Below, one piece after another: positions 32,431 through 44,800 of a stretch of DNA of 64,000 nt. The DNA comes from Rhizophlyctis rosea. Lineage: Eukaryota > Chytridiomycota > Chytridiomycetes > Rhizophlyctidales > Rhizophlyctidaceae. The DNA is taken from assembly GCA_027596075.1 (NCBI GenBank), contig JADGJC010000042.1:64564-128563 (forward strand), read 5' to 3'. The translations under genes were made by a program, and so were the position numbers. Each line of letters starts with the position of its first letter. Position 1 is the first letter of the stretch. Under the pieces are notes generated by a model. The model ran no database searches, was not told the origin of the DNA, and saw nothing but the letters and a program-made list of their open reading frames with translations.

Positions 32431-33220
32431 ATGCAAACTCGATTTCAGAAAATAAGCATTGTCATGCCCGGGCTGAGCACAGCGAATGCAAGCATTGAAG
32501 TCTTCCCGTGTCAATCTCACAACGTCGTCATCATCCGGAATCTCCTGGACGAAGCGGCACAGGCAACCCTACTCCAGTCCTGCAACTTCCAGTACTTCCC
32601 ACATCAGGACCTCCCCATCCCACCTCTTACTGGGGCCTTGGCAACATCACCTCGCCCACGCTCAAAGACTTTATTGATTCGATATTGCAATCGGTGAAGG
32701 ATGTGGGCAAAGGGAAGGGTTGAAAACCTTGCATCCCATATCGGCGAAGCGCAGTAAGTGGAAGCGTCGAATTGGTGAGTATGTAACGGTCGTCACATCA
32801 ACGAGTGTTCTTCATCTGAAAGAACATATCATAGCTGTACACGGGTTGGCATATGGCGCGCAGTCGTCACTTGCTCAACATCAAGACGGTGGGCCTTATA
32901 GAGGAATCGACCATTGGCGAATAAACATCTCCCTTGGAACTTGCGTACTGTTCAACTTTAAAGGTAACAGCGACAAACAACAGCATGGTAAGCCGTTGGC
33001 AATGCTGAGCGGAAGCCTCACAGCTTGCGATAAATTGTCTGTTCCAACTCATTCGTACGTAATAGAAATCCATATGCGGTCCGGCGACATTTGCCTTTTC
33101 AACGGTAATTCCACTTACCACGGCATCACCAAGGTATGCGAGGAACATCCCGCACCTGACTATTGGAGGGTTGACCAAGGTCCTGAAAAGGGGGCACGTG
33201 TCTGCTTGATGATTGATTAG
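32431..33220 (+). CDS. AlkB-like 2-oxoglutarate/Fe(II) dioxygenase, middle part disturbed
   Basis: The N-terminal exon starts at 32431 and contains VVIIRNLLDEAAQATLL, the usual lead-in of AlkB folds. The C-terminal exon (about 32839-33220) holds the core: LAQHQDGG (HxD iron motif), RINISLGTCVLFNFKG, IEIHMRSGDICLFNG, YHGITKV (distal His) and GARVCLMID with the 2-oxoglutarate arginine before the stop. Between them, 32620-32715 reads YWGLGNITSPTLKDFIDSILQSV in a different frame, with no intron that joins it cleanly to the first exon. Another junction near 32715-32838 is also unclear. Either splicing was not resolved, or there is an indel and the gene is damaged or mis-assembled. AlkB proteins demethylate nucleic acids or proteins; the substrate is unknown here. 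Confidence 0.55.
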
Positions 33221-33679
33221 GCAGCCTTGCCGTCACAGCGAAGATCGCGGATGGCTTGCTCCGTGGTTTACCACTTGCTAATATGTAGTTTTTGCTGTTA
33301 TGCACCTAACTGAATAGCACTGCTCATCTGCTCTGAATTTGGCTCTGTTGCTGCCCTTGGATGGATTCCTCGATTTAACCTCCAGCATATGTCGTAACTG
33401 CGTTGGCTGCTTTCAGATACATGCAGAAAAGTTTGAGCGGGCCCAGGAAAATTTCGCAGCCAAATGTCCCACATAAGGCCGCGCGTGTCCTCTGGCGCAA
33501 ACCTCACACAGAAACTGGTCACTGTACGACTTGATACTCTTGGAATCAAACTGTCCACAACAATAGGAAAGGATATCACGACAGACATACTACCTAATGG
33601 CACCCTTTCTTCTATACATGATTAGCCGCTACCAAAGCCTAATAAACAATAAATACTATACATGCCCTAACTAAGTAAT
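33221..33679. other. Convergent 3' intergenic region
   Basis: This lies between two convergent stops. Nothing recognisable is present apart from AT-rich sequence near 33625-33665 that may hold 3' processing signals of either gene. Confidence 0.35.
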
Positions 33680-35125
33680 CTACACGTTGATCGCCTCCTG
33701 CTTAACTCCCTTGGCCAGCGCATCCTTGTATTGAGCCAAAGCAGGCTCCACCTCCTTCGAAATGAACCTCTCCACCTGTTGGGGTGCTCTTCCAACAAAC
33801 GTGCTAGGGTCCAACAACGCATCCAACTGCCCAATAATCGGCTTGAAGTAATCAGACGCCTTCACCCTCTCAATCAAGTCATTCTCCAAACCTTCTTGCT
33901 TAACCTTTGCCGCCGCCTGATGACTCAGCACACGGATCTGCTCGTGGCACTCTTGTCGGTCCCCACCAGCCTTGACCATAGCCATGATGATGTTCTCGGT
34001 CGCCATGAAGGGAAGCTCCTGGGAGATGCGACGGCCAATGACCTTGGGGTAGACGACCATGCCGTCGAAGATGTTGGAGAGAAGGGAGAGGAGGATGTCG
34101 GCGGTGAGGAAGGCTTCGGGGATGGTGATGCGGCGGTTGGCGGAGTCGTCGAGGGTACGTTCGAGCCATTGGGTTGCTGCGGTTTGGTGGGTGTTGCCAA
34201 CGAGGGTCATGAGGTGGCGGGCGAGGGAGCAGACACGTTCCGATCGCATGGGGTTACGCTTGTAGGCCATGGCAGAGGATCCGATTTGGTCCTTTTCGAA
34301 GGGTTCTTCGATTTCTTTAAGGTGGGCAAGGAGGCGGATGTCGGTGGCGATTTTGTGCGCTGTGGCTCCGAAGGAGGAGAGGGCGGAGAGGACGTCTAGG
34401 TCGACTTTGCGGGTGTAGGTTTGACCTGTTACCATGAATGCCGATGGGAAGCCAGCCGCCTCAGTGACCAAAGCGTCAAGCTCCTGAACCTTTTCATGAT
34501 CGCCATCAAAAAGTGTCAAGAAGGACGCCTGAGTGCCTGTCGTACCCTTGACACCACGGAACCGCAAATCAGCACGTGCACGGCTGATGTTTCTGAGATC
34601 GATCAATAGCTCTTGCAGCCACAAGCAAGCGCGTTTGCCGACGGTGGTGAGTTGAGCGGGTTGGAAGTGGGTGAAGCCAAGGGTAGGAAGGTCCTTGTAT
34701 TCCAGGGCGAATTTGGCAAGCTTGGCGTTCACACTGGCCAACTTGGGAATCAAAATGTCCAACCCATCCCTCATCATGATAAGCTCCGAACCGTCCGTCA
34801 CGTAGCACGAGGTAGCTCCCAGGTGGATGATAGCGGCGGCAGCAGGGGCGGCAACACCAAAGGTGTGAACGTGAGCCATAACGTCGTGACGACGACGCTT
34901 TTCCTCTGCCGCTGCGAGGGTGTAGTCAATGTTGTTGAGGTTGGCCTTCATTTGCTCAAGGGCTTCGTCGGTGATGTCTTTGAGGCCGAGCTGCTTCTCC
35001 GCGGTCGCGAGGTTCAACCAAAGTTGCCTCCAGGTGGAGAACTTCTTGTCGTCGGAGAAGTTGTAGGCCATCTCCTGAGAGGCATAGCGGGAGGTGAGGG
35101 GGGAGGAATACCGGTCGTGGGACAT
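33680..35125 (-). CDS. ADE13: Adenylosuccinate lyase
   Basis: A single exon of 481 residues, the usual length for fungal Ade13. It catalyses two steps of purine synthesis, SAICAR to AICAR plus fumarate and adenylosuccinate to AMP plus fumarate, in the cytosol as a tetramer. The fumarase/aspartase superfamily signatures are intact: [11 protein letters not shown] at the start, [15 protein letters not shown] (active-site His and TS), [18 protein letters not shown] (catalytic His region) and the signature loop [17 protein letters not shown]. The C-terminal domain ends with a basic tail. The start ATG matches the start of homologues ([10 protein letters not shown]). It is divergent from THG1 across 309 nt. 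Confidence 0.97.
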   Translation of the reverse strand: MSHDRYSSPLTSRYASQEMAYNFSDDKKFSTWRQLWLNLATAEKQLGLKDITDEALEQMKANLNNIDYTLAAAEEKRRRHDVMAHVHTFGVAAPAAAAIIHLGATSCYVTDGSELIMMRDGLDILIPKLASVNAKLAKFALEYKDLPTLGFTHFQPAQLTTVGKRACLWLQELLIDLRNISRARADLRFRGVKGTTGTQASFLTLFDGDHEKVQELDALVTEAAGFPSAFMVTGQTYTRKVDLDVLSALSSFGATAHKIATDIRLLAHLKEIEEPFEKDQIGSSAMAYKRNPMRSERVCSLARHLMTLVGNTHQTAATQWLERTLDDSANRRITIPEAFLTADILLSLLSNIFDGMVVYPKVIGRRISQELPFMATENIIMAMVKAGGDRQECHEQIRVLSHQAAAKVKQEGLENDLIERVKASDYFKPIIGQLDALLDPSTFVGRAPQQVERFISKEVEPALAQYKDALAKGVKQEAINV

Positions 35126-35434
35126 CTTTGCTACGACTATCTATCTGCTCCTATGGGAAGATGAGGGAATAGATGCGGATGGAGGTGAGGAGCGCGAAAA
35201 ATAGCACAAGATGTTCAATAGGAAGAACCCAAAAAATTCGGAGGGTCCGATGATGCATCATGATTCATGGCAATGACTGCGCCACGTAATCAAAGCAGAT
35301 TTGGTCAAAATTCCAAAGTCACTCGATCTCCCTCTCTTCTCCTTCACTTCCACATTATAAAAGCTGTTCCACTTATCCAGAGTTTGCTTGGTGCGACGTT
35401 ATCATAGAAGTCAGGCACAGGGGTCGGTCTGAAA

Positions 35435-36375
35435 ATGGCTTGCAGCAAGTTCGAGTATGTCAAAGTATGCCACTCGCTCCATGCATGTCGTCTTTGCAGT
35501 GTATTAATGAAAACGTCTTTCAGCACTTTGAAACGTATGTGACTCTCTTGCCCAATACTTGGGTTGTTGTCCGCCTGGACGGTCACTCCTTCCACCGCTT
35601 CTCCAGCGAGCACCGCTTCATAAAACCAAACGACCCACGCGCTTTGCACCTAGCCAGTTTCGCTGCACAAAAATGCATGGAAGACATGCAGGAAATCGTT
35701 CTTGCATATGGGCAGTCCGACGAATACAGCTTCCTATTGCGACGAACGGCAAATCTATATAAGCGGCGGGAAGCGAAGATAACCAGCACACTATGCAGTC
35801 TATTCACTTCGAATTATGTCTTCTACTGGAACCATTTCTTTGGGCCGGATGCGAAGCAAGGGGAAGGGGAGCAGCTGCAACCGCAGGAACTACTTTACCC
35901 GCCATCATTCGATGCTCGAGCAGTCTGCTATCCTAGTGAGCAAAATGTGAGGGACTACTTCAGCTGGCGACAGGCTGACTGTCACATCAATAATCTTGTG
36001 CGTACCGCATGCCTATTTTGATTTAATGGCCATTCATAGCTGACTCATTTATTTCAGTATAACACCACGTTCTGGGCTCTGGTACAAAACAAGGATCAAC
36101 CCCATACAGAGCAACAAGCTCAAGCAATATTGAAAGACACCGACTCGGCGGCAAAAAATGAACTCCTCTTTTCGAAATACAACATCAACTACAACGCCTT
36201 ACCCGAGATGTATAAGAAAGGATCAGTTCTGTTCAGAAAACCGACGGTGGTAACGGAGGTGTCCAAAAGAGATGGGCGAGAAGTGCAGAGAACGCGTCAC
36301 CCTGTTACGATAGAACATCGCGACATTATTGGCGATGCATTTTGGGAAGAAAACACTCACATTCTGAAGGCGTGA
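35435..36375 (+). CDS. THG1: tRNA-His guanylyltransferase
   Basis: Three exons keep phase: 35435-35464, 35524-35997 and 36058-36375, giving 273 residues. Thg1 adds G-1 to the 5' end of tRNA-His, which the histidyl-tRNA synthetase needs. The N-terminus reads [34 protein letters not shown], with the first metal-binding aspartate in RLDG. The second catalytic block is AYGQSDEYSFLL (metal-binding Asp followed by Glu). C-terminal family blocks include RQADCHINNLYNTTFWAL, then LFSKYNINYNALPEMYKKGS and DIIGDAFWEEN. The ten-codon first exon was chosen because the acceptor at 35523 restores YVK-HFE as in homologues. Confidence 0.94.
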
Positions 36376-37063
36376 TTTTCCCAGATAGTACAGTAGATTT
36401 TAGGCGTCGGGAGGTGGAAGACAGCAGATAGGCATATTCCAGCTGATTGTAACATTTGATAATGGCCATGCACTGTAGCCAATACCCCTATGTAAAAAAT
36501 GTCCAGATGTAAAGATTTTTCAGGATTACTGATGGTGAATCCCTTTGCCGCAAATTCGCAGACTGGACCATGCATCGAAATTTTGAATTGCGAAACGCGA
36601 ATAGTTTGGTTTGAAACAATCCATATGTTTATGTCTATTATCGGGAAATTTGGACCCAGAGAGATTCAATGCCCATTGGAGGAACAAAGTAGCCTCTTGT
36701 TTATGAAATTGCGCAGCACGCGTCGCATTACCATTTGATGGGTGGGTTGCGGTTGAGCTGCGCCACGCCGTATGGGGATTCCAAGGATAGCTCATGCATG
36801 AAGGTTTGTTTACCATGGACCCTATACCACTTGTTGCGCGTTGTGTAGTCCATAACGGTGCAAACTGTACATGTAGTACGCAATGCATACCTGCCCTTTC
36901 CTTGCAGAGCTTCCAAATTCTTCATTCTGCACCGATTACCTCACCGTTGTCTTTTGCCAAAACGAACTGAACACTTCCCACAAACATGCATATTTCACGA
37001 GGATTGGGTGACTTTGGGAGCGATGAGACATTACACAGTCGCAGTAAGTTCTAGTGATTTTGA
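36376..37063. other. Intergenic region with one weak small ORF
   Basis: A minus-strand frame of 65 codons at 36925-36728 (MKNLEALQGKGRY...VHGKQTFMHEL...PPIKW) has a compact, protein-like composition but no recognised family, and the region is otherwise without features. The ORF could belong to a small mitochondrial-type protein or be chance. Confidence 0.3.
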
Positions 37064-38464
37064 ATGCGGGTGATGAAAAGGAGGCTGATCATCGTCCCAG
37101 TCTCTACCAGAAGAAACTCGGAGGATTCCCCATTCGAGAAGGAGATACCCGACCACAAAATTCGACCGTCCAGCATACACTCCGCATCGCACAACTCCAC
37201 CGGCGCATGCGCATCCCCCACTGTTGATACCGGCTCCATGGACCTACTTGTTGATCATGCGGCGCCTTCTGCGGAATCGTCAGAGTATACATCACATTTC
37301 GCACGGCAGGCGCAACGGGAAGCGGAGGAAGAACACAAGGACATCGAAGCAAGTGGAGAAACTCAGAAAGATGATGAGGAGAAGCCTAAGCCAAAACAGA
37401 GTAAACAGCACCGTCCGTGGTTCTTATGGTTGATGACCGCGGCTCAGATACTTGCTCTTATCACGAGTATGGGGATCAATTGGCACACGACCGGGTCGCC
37501 TATACAAACTGGGGACAACTTCAATTACTTTATTGGCCCTGCTCCTGGCGTAAGTGTTGCCTGCCATCTTTCCGCCTGAAGTATGAAGCTAAACACCAAC
37601 TACTAGGTCCTGATTACAATGGGCGCACGCTTCGTTCCATGCATGCGTAACACCACGAGCTATTTGATTGAGCATTACGGCACGTCAGATTGGATTTGCC
37701 CACCAGGAATTATCGGCTCCAGCGGGAACGGCAGCTGCACTCTCACGGATATTTGTGGTTTCGGGGGCTCAGTGCAGCCGGACGAAGTACCAAACCAGTG
37801 GTATCGCTTCGTGCTTCCTATGCTCCTTCATGCTGGGATCTTGCATCTGTTCATGAACTTGGCATTCCAGTTGCGTCAAGGACTTGAGATGGAGAGGGAT
37901 TGGGGGACGTGGAGGGTGGCGGGGATATACTTGGCGAGTGGCATTGGGGGGTTCATTTTTGGTGGGAACTTTTCTCCTATGAATCCCAGTGTGGGGTGTT
38001 CGGGTTCCATCTATGGTGAGTGAACAAATCTAAAGTTTCTGACGCGAGGCCCTTGCTGACGCATTCTCTCAGGTTTGGTATCCGCCCTCTTCCTCGATCT
38101 CTTTCAAAACTGGCGCGTTGTCAAGCGGCCCATCCTCCAAATCTCCATCATGGTGCTGCAAATCGCCATTGCCCTCCTCATCGGCATGTTGCCCAACATT
38201 GACAACTTCGCACACATTGGCGGCTTCTACTGCGGCTTGGTTGCGGGCCTGATCCTTGTGCCTACCGTTCACTACAGCACCTGGGATAAATGGGTGAAGC
38301 GAGCTTTCTTCGTTCTAGCGATTCCTGGGTTGATCTTGATATTCGTGTTCTTGATCAAAGGGTTCTATGATGTGACTACTGCTCAGGCGTGCCCTTGGTG
38401 CAAGTATTTGAACTGTATACCTGGGATGCCGTGGTGTGAGCAGAAGTGGGGGCAAGTGGCCTAG
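37064..38464 (+). CDS. Rhomboid-family intramembrane protease
   Basis: Exons 37064-37549, 37607-38015 and 38073-38464 keep phase and give 428 residues. A cytosolic N-terminal tail of about 120 residues is acidic/charged (EAEEEHKDIEASGETQKDDEEKPKPKQ). TM1 follows (WFLWLMTAAQILALITSMG). A lumenal loop with several cysteines contains the WR-like region NQWYRFVLPMLLHAGILHLFMNLAFQL (rhomboid His/Asn signature). The catalytic serine is in VGCSGSIYGLVSALF (GxSG split by an intron), and the catalytic histidine is in NFAHIGGFYCGLVAG. The C-terminal cysteine cluster (CPWCKYLNCIPGMPWC) is unusual. Serine and histidine are both kept, so it is probably an active protease and not an iRhom/derlin. An alternative upstream start at about 36987 (MHISRGLGDF) would need an intron ending near 37078 with a less good phase. 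Confidence 0.85.
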
Positions 38465-38896
38465 ACGTTTTTCGACCAGAATGTTCATTGTAATATATTG
38501 TTAGGCTAGATTGTATATATGTATATAATGAAATTTGTAAGACAAAGAATTTGTACATTTTGGTCATGTACTTGTCTAATCCCATGATGTGCGCGCTAAT
38601 GGCAAAAACGCCATTTCAGAGCAGCATGGTGAATTAGGACCCTGAAAATAGATGAAACTTCCACTTTTAGCGGCACAGTCACATAGTTTTGATGGGTGGC
38701 ATGAGCCACATGTGGCGCGGTAGCACTGGTGAAGTCACAGAATTCCCATCAGATTCCTCATCAGACCCGACAGTTTCCCCCCTCTCATCTAAATTTCACT
38801 TTCCCACGTCATCCCAGCTCGATATACGGTTTAACGAAGACGGAAAGCATAACAGTTTGAAAAACTTGATCCCTTGTTCTAGTTGAAAGAGTGAAT
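38465..38896. promoter_or_regulatory. Intergenic region, 3' end of the rhomboid gene and promoter of the helicase gene
   Basis: The left part is AT-rich (tgtatatatgtatataatg at about 38511-38529) and may carry 3' end signals. The right part leads to the helicase start at 38897. No gene is seen. Confidence 0.35.
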
Positions 38897-41800
38897 ATGA
38901 CGGGCGTTACAAGGCGCTTCACCAGCATTCTTAGGGACCACTTCGCGGCTCAAAGGCGGGAAGGTGCAGAGGTCGAAGTGTCGCGAAAAGGGAAAGGGAA
39001 GGGAGCTCAGGAGGAGACTGTCCCATCAGTCGACCAGCCAGCCGATACTTGGAAGTCTCCATTCAATTACTCTGCTCTTGAAGCCCTACTAAAGGAAAAG
39101 CGAAGGTATTGGCCCTATTGTCGAAAGCACGCCATGCGTCTTCATTAACAATCCGTTTGATAGTAAACAAACCGAGTTGGAGCAAGAAGGTTCATCTCCC
39201 CACAGTTTTCGATGATAGTCACATTTTTACTGATCCATTCCAAAGGACCGGAATTTGGCTCGCAACTGCCTTTCATAAATCCCTTTGTTACATGGACGGA
39301 AGAGGTGCTGGATGTTCCGGTCGAATCACAGCCGCCCGCCATCATCGAGCCAGAATTCCCTCCACCCCTTCCTCCCCGCGATCAATCGGCGCCGGTAGAC
39401 GTCGTTTCGTTTACGCCTGATACATTTGACCGAGAGTGGTTGTTGAGGCACGTTGTTGTCAGCATCAACTCTTCCCACTCAACTTATTTATCCCGTAATT
39501 CAGGCAATGCGAGGTCCACATAGCAAGTCACGCTCCGGATTCGGCCATGTTACCGACAGATCTGTGCACCGAAGTGTTTGACAATCTTCGGTCAAACAAG
39601 TCAGGTATTATGGCCGGACGATCGGATTGCAGGAGCCTGTACTTACTGATACGGCCGCAGACAATGATTTACAAGAGGCTCTTGTTGACCTGATTGGCTT
39701 TGAAAACTTGGATCTGATCTCGCAACTGCTGGCAAATCGCGAAACCATTGTTCATCGGATCACGTCTTCGGTAAGAACGTTCATCGAGGTTGTCGGCAAC
39801 TTTCGCTGACTTATATACTCCATATTGCAGGCGAAAGCCGTGAATCGAGACCATCGGGCGGAGAAAGAAGACTCTGACGAGCCAGTGACTATCTATCGCC
39901 CTCAATACGGGGCACAAGTAACGGTCATGTCCGAAGCGGATAAACTCCAGATGAAACAAGCCAGGAAGGAGCAGAGAAAGAAAGCCCGAGGCGCAACACA
40001 AGGTGAGTTCGATCGCGAGAGTTACCCTCGTGTCCGTCGCTGACATGACACTGCAGAGGACGCGATGAGCGAATCAGCAAACCTACTTGGCTTCGATGGG
40101 GACTATTTGCGGCGAGTGAGGGAGGAGCAACTTTCAGCAGCTGCTGGCGCTCCTCTCATTCGTGACCAACTTGCTGCTGCACAAGCAACTCCTCAAGAGA
40201 AGTTTCCGCATGTGTACCAGTCCGGATCTGGCGGTTCGGTCCTTTCGGCTTTCGGTCAGAGATTCGCACTACCAAAGGGCACTGTGCGCATTGAGGAGAA
40301 GGTGCGATCTGATGCCTTTCCAAGACGTCCTCAATGAGATCAACGGCGGCTAACTCCACTTTCAGGATTACGAAGAGATCCAAATTCCTATACCTCCACC
40401 TCCAATGATTGGAGCGCAAGAGAAACGGGTGGAGATTTCTGCGCTTGACGAGCTGGCGCAGCGAGGATTCAAACGTTACAAATCTTTGAACCGGGTGCAG
40501 TCCATCGTATACCCCGTGGCCTATCAAACAAACGAAAATATGCTTGTCTGTGCACCAACGGGAGCTGTGAGTTTGAAAGTGTGATTTCTATTTATTCCCC
40601 GAAGTGAAAAATGATAAACCATCCGCAGGGTAAAACAGACGTGGCTATGCTAACAGTTTTGCGCTGTCTATCTCAACATCGAGCCGAGAACGGTCGAATC
40701 GCAAAGAACGACTTCAAAATTGTCTACGTTGCACCCATGAAAGCGTTGGCGGCGGAAGTTGTTCGGAAGTTCTCGGGCAGACTTGGTGGACGGGAAGACG
40801 AAGGAGGGTTTGGACTGACTGTGAAGGAGCTGACAGGTTTGTTGTTTTACTTGCTTAAGAGGAAGTCGCATCGAGCTCACATGATGCCGGTGGTACAGGT
40901 GATATGCAGCTGACCAAAGCTGAAATCGCTGCAACGCAGATGATTGTCACTACACCTGAGAAATGGGACGTGGTAACTCGTAAAAGTGTTGGGGACACTG
41001 AACTCGCGCAGGTGGGACATGGAGTTGTTTACTCAGATTCAGATGAATAAATATTGATCGGTCCAGCAGAAAGTGCGGCTGCTCATAATTGATGAAGTAC
41101 ACTTGTTGCACGATGATCGAGGCTCCGTGATTGAAAGCATCGTGGCTCGTACGTTGCGACAGGTGGAATCAAGTCAGTCACTCATTCGGATTGTTGGTCT
41201 GTCGGCCACACTGCCAAACTATGTGGATGTGGCTCGTTTCTTGGGGTAAGGGCATGGCGCGCAATCTCTTAGTGATTTATCGCCTGACATTGCATCAAGG
41301 GTCAACCCATACCAAGGATTGTTCTTCTTTGATTCGACCTTCCGACCTGTTCCGTTGGCGCAAAACTTTATTGGCGTCAAAGGAAAAGCGGGATCTTTCA
41401 TCATGAAAAAGAAAATGGACGACCTATGTTATGAAAGGGTGGTGGAGCTTGTCAAGGAAGGTGCACAAGTCATGGTCTTCGTCCATGCGAGAAAGGATAC
41501 GGTGAGGACGGCGATGGCTTTACGCGATGAAGCACTGAATTCCGGCGAACTTGGTATGCACAGAATCAATGTTCTCTTGTGAATCCCATTGCTAAATGCG
41601 TCAAATAGGGCTGTTCGATCCAGCGGAGCACGCCGAGTATGGACAGATGCAGAAAGATGTCCAGAAGAGTAGAAACAAGGAACTTCGCGAGTTATTTGCG
41701 GCCGGCTTTGGAATACACAACGCTGGTAAGTGACACGTTCATCTGAGCTCTTTCATGTCATTGATTTTGACGTGTATGTTCAGGCATGCTTAGAAGTGAT

Positions 41801-44800
41801 CGGAATTTGACCGAACGTCTCTTCGAGAAGGGCTTGATCAAAGTACTATGCTGTACGGCAACGCTGGCATGGGGTAAGATTTGTCTATTACAAATGCTTG
41901 TGGATGTCACATGTGCTCATATTTGTGCAGGTGTGAACTTGCCCGCCTACGCGGTAATCATCAAGGGCACACAGGTGTATGACGCGAAGAAGGGTGGATT
42001 CATCGATCTTTCAATTTTGGATGTTCTGCAAATCTTTGGTCGTGCCGGAAGGTTTGTGGAAAGTTCGCACGGCTTTGAAACGACGAAACGAAAAGATTGC
42101 TGAAATGCAAATTAGGCCGCAATATGAAAATCACGGCGTGGGCTTCATCTTGACTTCTCACGACAAACTCAGTCACTATGTGTCCGCTATGACCCAGCAG
42201 CATGCGATTGAGTCTCGGTTTGCAGAGAAGCTCGCTGACAATTTGAACGCGGAGATTTCTCTTGGGACTGTCACCAACCTCGACGAGGCTGTCAAATGGC
42301 TGTCGTACACATACCTCTACGTCCGAATGAAGCGGAATCCGTTCCAGTATGGTCTTGACTGGTCGGAGGTTCAGGAGGACCCGCTATTGGGAAAGCGCCG
42401 GCGGGATTTGATTGTGTTGGCCGCAAAGACTTTGCACAAGGCGCAAATGATCGTTTACGATGAACGGACGGGATACTTGAGTGCAAAGGATCTCGGACGA
42501 ACGGGTAGCAGTTTCTACATTCAGACTGCGAGTATCGAAATCTTCAATGCCATGATGCGACCTCGAATGACAGAAGCCGACGTTTTGAGCATGGTCAGCA
42601 TGAGTAGCGAATTCGAGCAGATCAAAGTACGGGAGGAAGAGATTACGGAAATGAAGGGGCTGGAAGAGGAATGCGTTTGTGCCGTAAAGGTGAGCTCGAC
42701 ATGTTCTCCGCGTGTCACCCGTTTGCACTCTGACATGGCGACATGTAGGGCTCCGTTGATACGAACTACGGGAAGACAAACATCTTGTTGCAAAGTTACA
42801 TTTCCCGCGCACACATTGAAGACTTCGCACTGGTATCCGACACTGCGTATGTCGCTCAAAACGCAGCCCGTATCCTCCGCGCCCTTTTCGAAATTGCGCT
42901 CAGTCGTAACTGGGGACCCGCTTCATCCGTGATACTCTCGCTCTGTAAATCTGTGGACAAGCGGCTGTGGTCCTTTGAACATCCACTGACCCAATTTGAT
43001 CTGCCTTATGATATTTTGCAGAAGCTTGGAGCTCAAGAGCGGAATCTCAGCATTGAGATGATGCGTGATATGGATCCGATGGAGTTGGGGCAGCTTGTTA
43101 GGCATCAGAAGATGGGACAGACGATCGCGAGATGTGTCGAGCAGTTCCCGACATTGCAGCTTGAAGCTAGTGTTGCTCCTATTACGAGGACTGTTATTCG
43201 CCTGACTGTGGACATTATTCCAGGTATGCGCCATTGTCATCAAGTCGCATTTGCATCACCAGCGTTCGCTCAATACGTTTCTGTTGTAGACTTCGTATGG
43301 AATGATCGCGTTCATGGCTCTGTTGAACCGTGGTATATCTGGGTGGAGGACCCCGAGAACACCGAGATCCTTTACAGCGAATACTTCCTGCTGCAAAAGC
43401 GACAACAGAACGAACCACAAAAATTGTCATTTACTATACCAATCCCGCGAACATCCTCCACCATTGATGAGCTACCACCGCAGATCTTCGTCCGTGCGGT
43501 GTCTGATAAGTGGATCGGTGCGGAAACCATCATTCCAGTCTCCTTCAAGCATCTCATCCTGCCTACACTGTATCGCACGCCCCACACCGAGCTACTCGAT
43601 CTGCAACCTCTGCCGATTTCCGCCTTACAAGATCCAATTTTGGAAGACATCTGTCGACAACGGTTTGAATTCTTCAATCCAGTGCAAACACAAATCTTCC
43701 ATACACTCTACAAGTCAGAGCATAATGTTCTTGTCGGTGCACCTACCGGATCCGGCAAAACTGTTGCGGCGGAGCTGGCCATGTGGGCCGCATTCCGTGA
43801 TTACCCGAAATCGAAGGTCGTGTACATTGCACCCTTGAAGGCCCTCGTTCGAGAACGTGTACAGGATTGGCGATCTCGACTCACGTTCGCGATGGGACGG
43901 AATCTGGTGGAGCTGACTGGTGACGTGACACCCGACATCCGCACCATCCAAAACGCCGACATCATCATCACCACGCCGGAGAAATGGGACGGAATTAGTC
44001 GTAGCTGGCAGAATAGGAGTTACGTTACGGCGGTATCGACTGTGATCATTGATGAAATCCATCTGTTGGGTGGGGATCGTGGGCCGATTTTGGAGGTGAT
44101 TGTGTCTCGTATGAATTACATTTCGGCGCAGACGGGGAAGAAGATTCGGATTGTTGGGTTGAGTACGGCTTTGGCGAATGCTAGTGATTTGGCGGATTGG
44201 CTGGGTATTGGGGATGTTGGGTTGTTCAACTTTAGGCATAGTGTGCGGCCTGTTCCTTTGGAGGTGTATATTGACGGTTTCCCTGGAAAGCACTGTGAGT
44301 AATAGCTTTGTTATTGTGTTTTGCCATCAAAACAGTTCCTAACATTGCCCGACTTGTAGACTGCCCTAGGATGATGTCGATGAACAAGCCAGCATATTCC
44401 GCCATTGTCACCCATTCGCCAACCAAACCAGTCATTGTCTTCGTCTCCTCTCGTCGCCAGACCCGTCTTACCGCACAGGATTTGATGGCTTTGTGCGCCA
44501 TGGAAGATAACCCGAAACGTTTCCTCCACATGGACGAAAGTGATCTGGAGCTGCTGACTTCTCAAGTGAAAGATCAATCTCTCAAACTTTCCCTCGGTTT
44601 CGGTATCGGGCTCCACCACGCCGGGTTGGTCGAAAGTGATCGCAAACTGTCCGAAGAGCTCTTCGTCAACGGCAAGATTCAGATCTTGATTGCCACCAGC
44701 ACTTTGGCATGGGGTGTCAACTTCCCGGCGCATTTGGTGGTAATCAAGGGGACGGAATACTATGATGCCAAGGTAAAGGGCTACGTAGATTTCCCTATCA

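Noticed and set aside
33731..34399. 222-codon plus-strand frame within ADE13
   Set aside because: It lies antisense to the adenylosuccinate lyase gene and its Gly/Val/Asp-rich text is what reverse translation of that gene gives.
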